A DNA stretch of 5,518 bases from Bacteriovoracaceae bacterium (GTDB taxonomy: Bacteria > Bdellovibrionota > UBA1018). The notes below the pieces were generated by a model. The model worked only from the letters and a program-made list of their open reading frames with translations. It did no database searches and was not told the DNA's origin. A program made the position numbers and the translations under genes. Where the stretch lies: contig JAHFAB010000150.1 of assembly GCA_023250795.1 (NCBI GenBank), forward strand, positions 1 through 5,518, in the 5' to 3' direction. Positions 5,480 to 5,518 of the stretch are shown piece by piece (position 1 is the stretch's first letter; each line of letters opens with the position of its first letter).

Positions 5480-5518
5480 TTAAAAAAGTGGGTCCCAGTC
5501 ACGTGGGTACTCGTCCAT
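5480..5518 (-). CDS. Possible C-terminal tip of a convergent gene, cut by the window edge
   Basis: On the minus strand one frame is open from the right edge and stops at TAA (5482-5480), giving MDEYPRDWDPLF. The aromatic, charged composition looks like a genuine protein end, and a convergent gene would suit the compact layout. Twelve codons are too few for a firm call, and the visible Met need not be a start. I cannot assign a family. Confidence 0.3.
   Translation of the reverse strand: MDEYPRDWDPLF

Noticed and set aside
5500..5505. CACGTG palindrome as a regulatory site
   Set aside because: A six-base palindrome is expected by chance and lies within a possible coding end; there is no second copy or nearby promoter.

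Overview
The window is a compact, AT-rich bacterial chromosomal segment of Gram-negative type, with an outer-membrane factor and a probable outer-membrane barrel. There is almost no intergenic DNA and genes frequently overlap. Gene content, base composition and the long A/T runs are most like a spirochaete of the genus Leptospira, perhaps a saprophyte. This is an impression from pattern recognition (roughly even odds), because no rRNA or taxonomic marker is present. I see no mobile element, CRISPR array, tRNA or rRNA.

Left block, plus strand (1-1957): the 3' part of a glutamate racemase gene (murI, cut by the window edge); then tryptophan 2,3-dioxygenase (kynA), joined to murI by a 4-nt ATGA overlap; then a small exported, cysteine-bearing helical protein of unknown function whose ribosome-binding site lies in the last codons of kynA. 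The three look like one translationally coupled transcript. Its promoter, and the first ~25-30 codons of murI, lie left of the window.

Middle block, minus strand (read 4483 down to 1945): a hotdog acyl-CoA thioesterase, a TolC-family outer-membrane factor (TAATG 1-nt overlap), and a probable outer-membrane beta-barrel protein (ATGA 4-nt overlap). A good sigma70-like promoter for this operon lies at 4545-4516 and reaches into the start of the divergent gene. It places the transcript start near 4509, which favours a GTG start at 4483 with a strong Shine-Dalgarno over the upstream ATG at 4507. The left and middle blocks converge with their coding ends overlapping by 13 bp.

Right block, plus strand (4539-5435): a ten-helix EamA/DMT-family transporter read divergently from the thioesterase. 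The last 83 bases hold no clear terminator. A minus-strand reading frame entering from the right edge and stopping at 5480 may be the C-terminal tip of a convergent gene.

Most of this is recognisable housekeeping or accessory metabolism, and I found no convincing new multi-gene system. The points most worth a second look are the small protein with CxxC pairs at both ends of a predicted helical hairpin, the thioesterase-TolC-barrel operon with no inner-membrane pump, the dioxygenase lacking other kynurenine-pathway genes beside it, and the tight overlaps at both the convergent and divergent boundaries.
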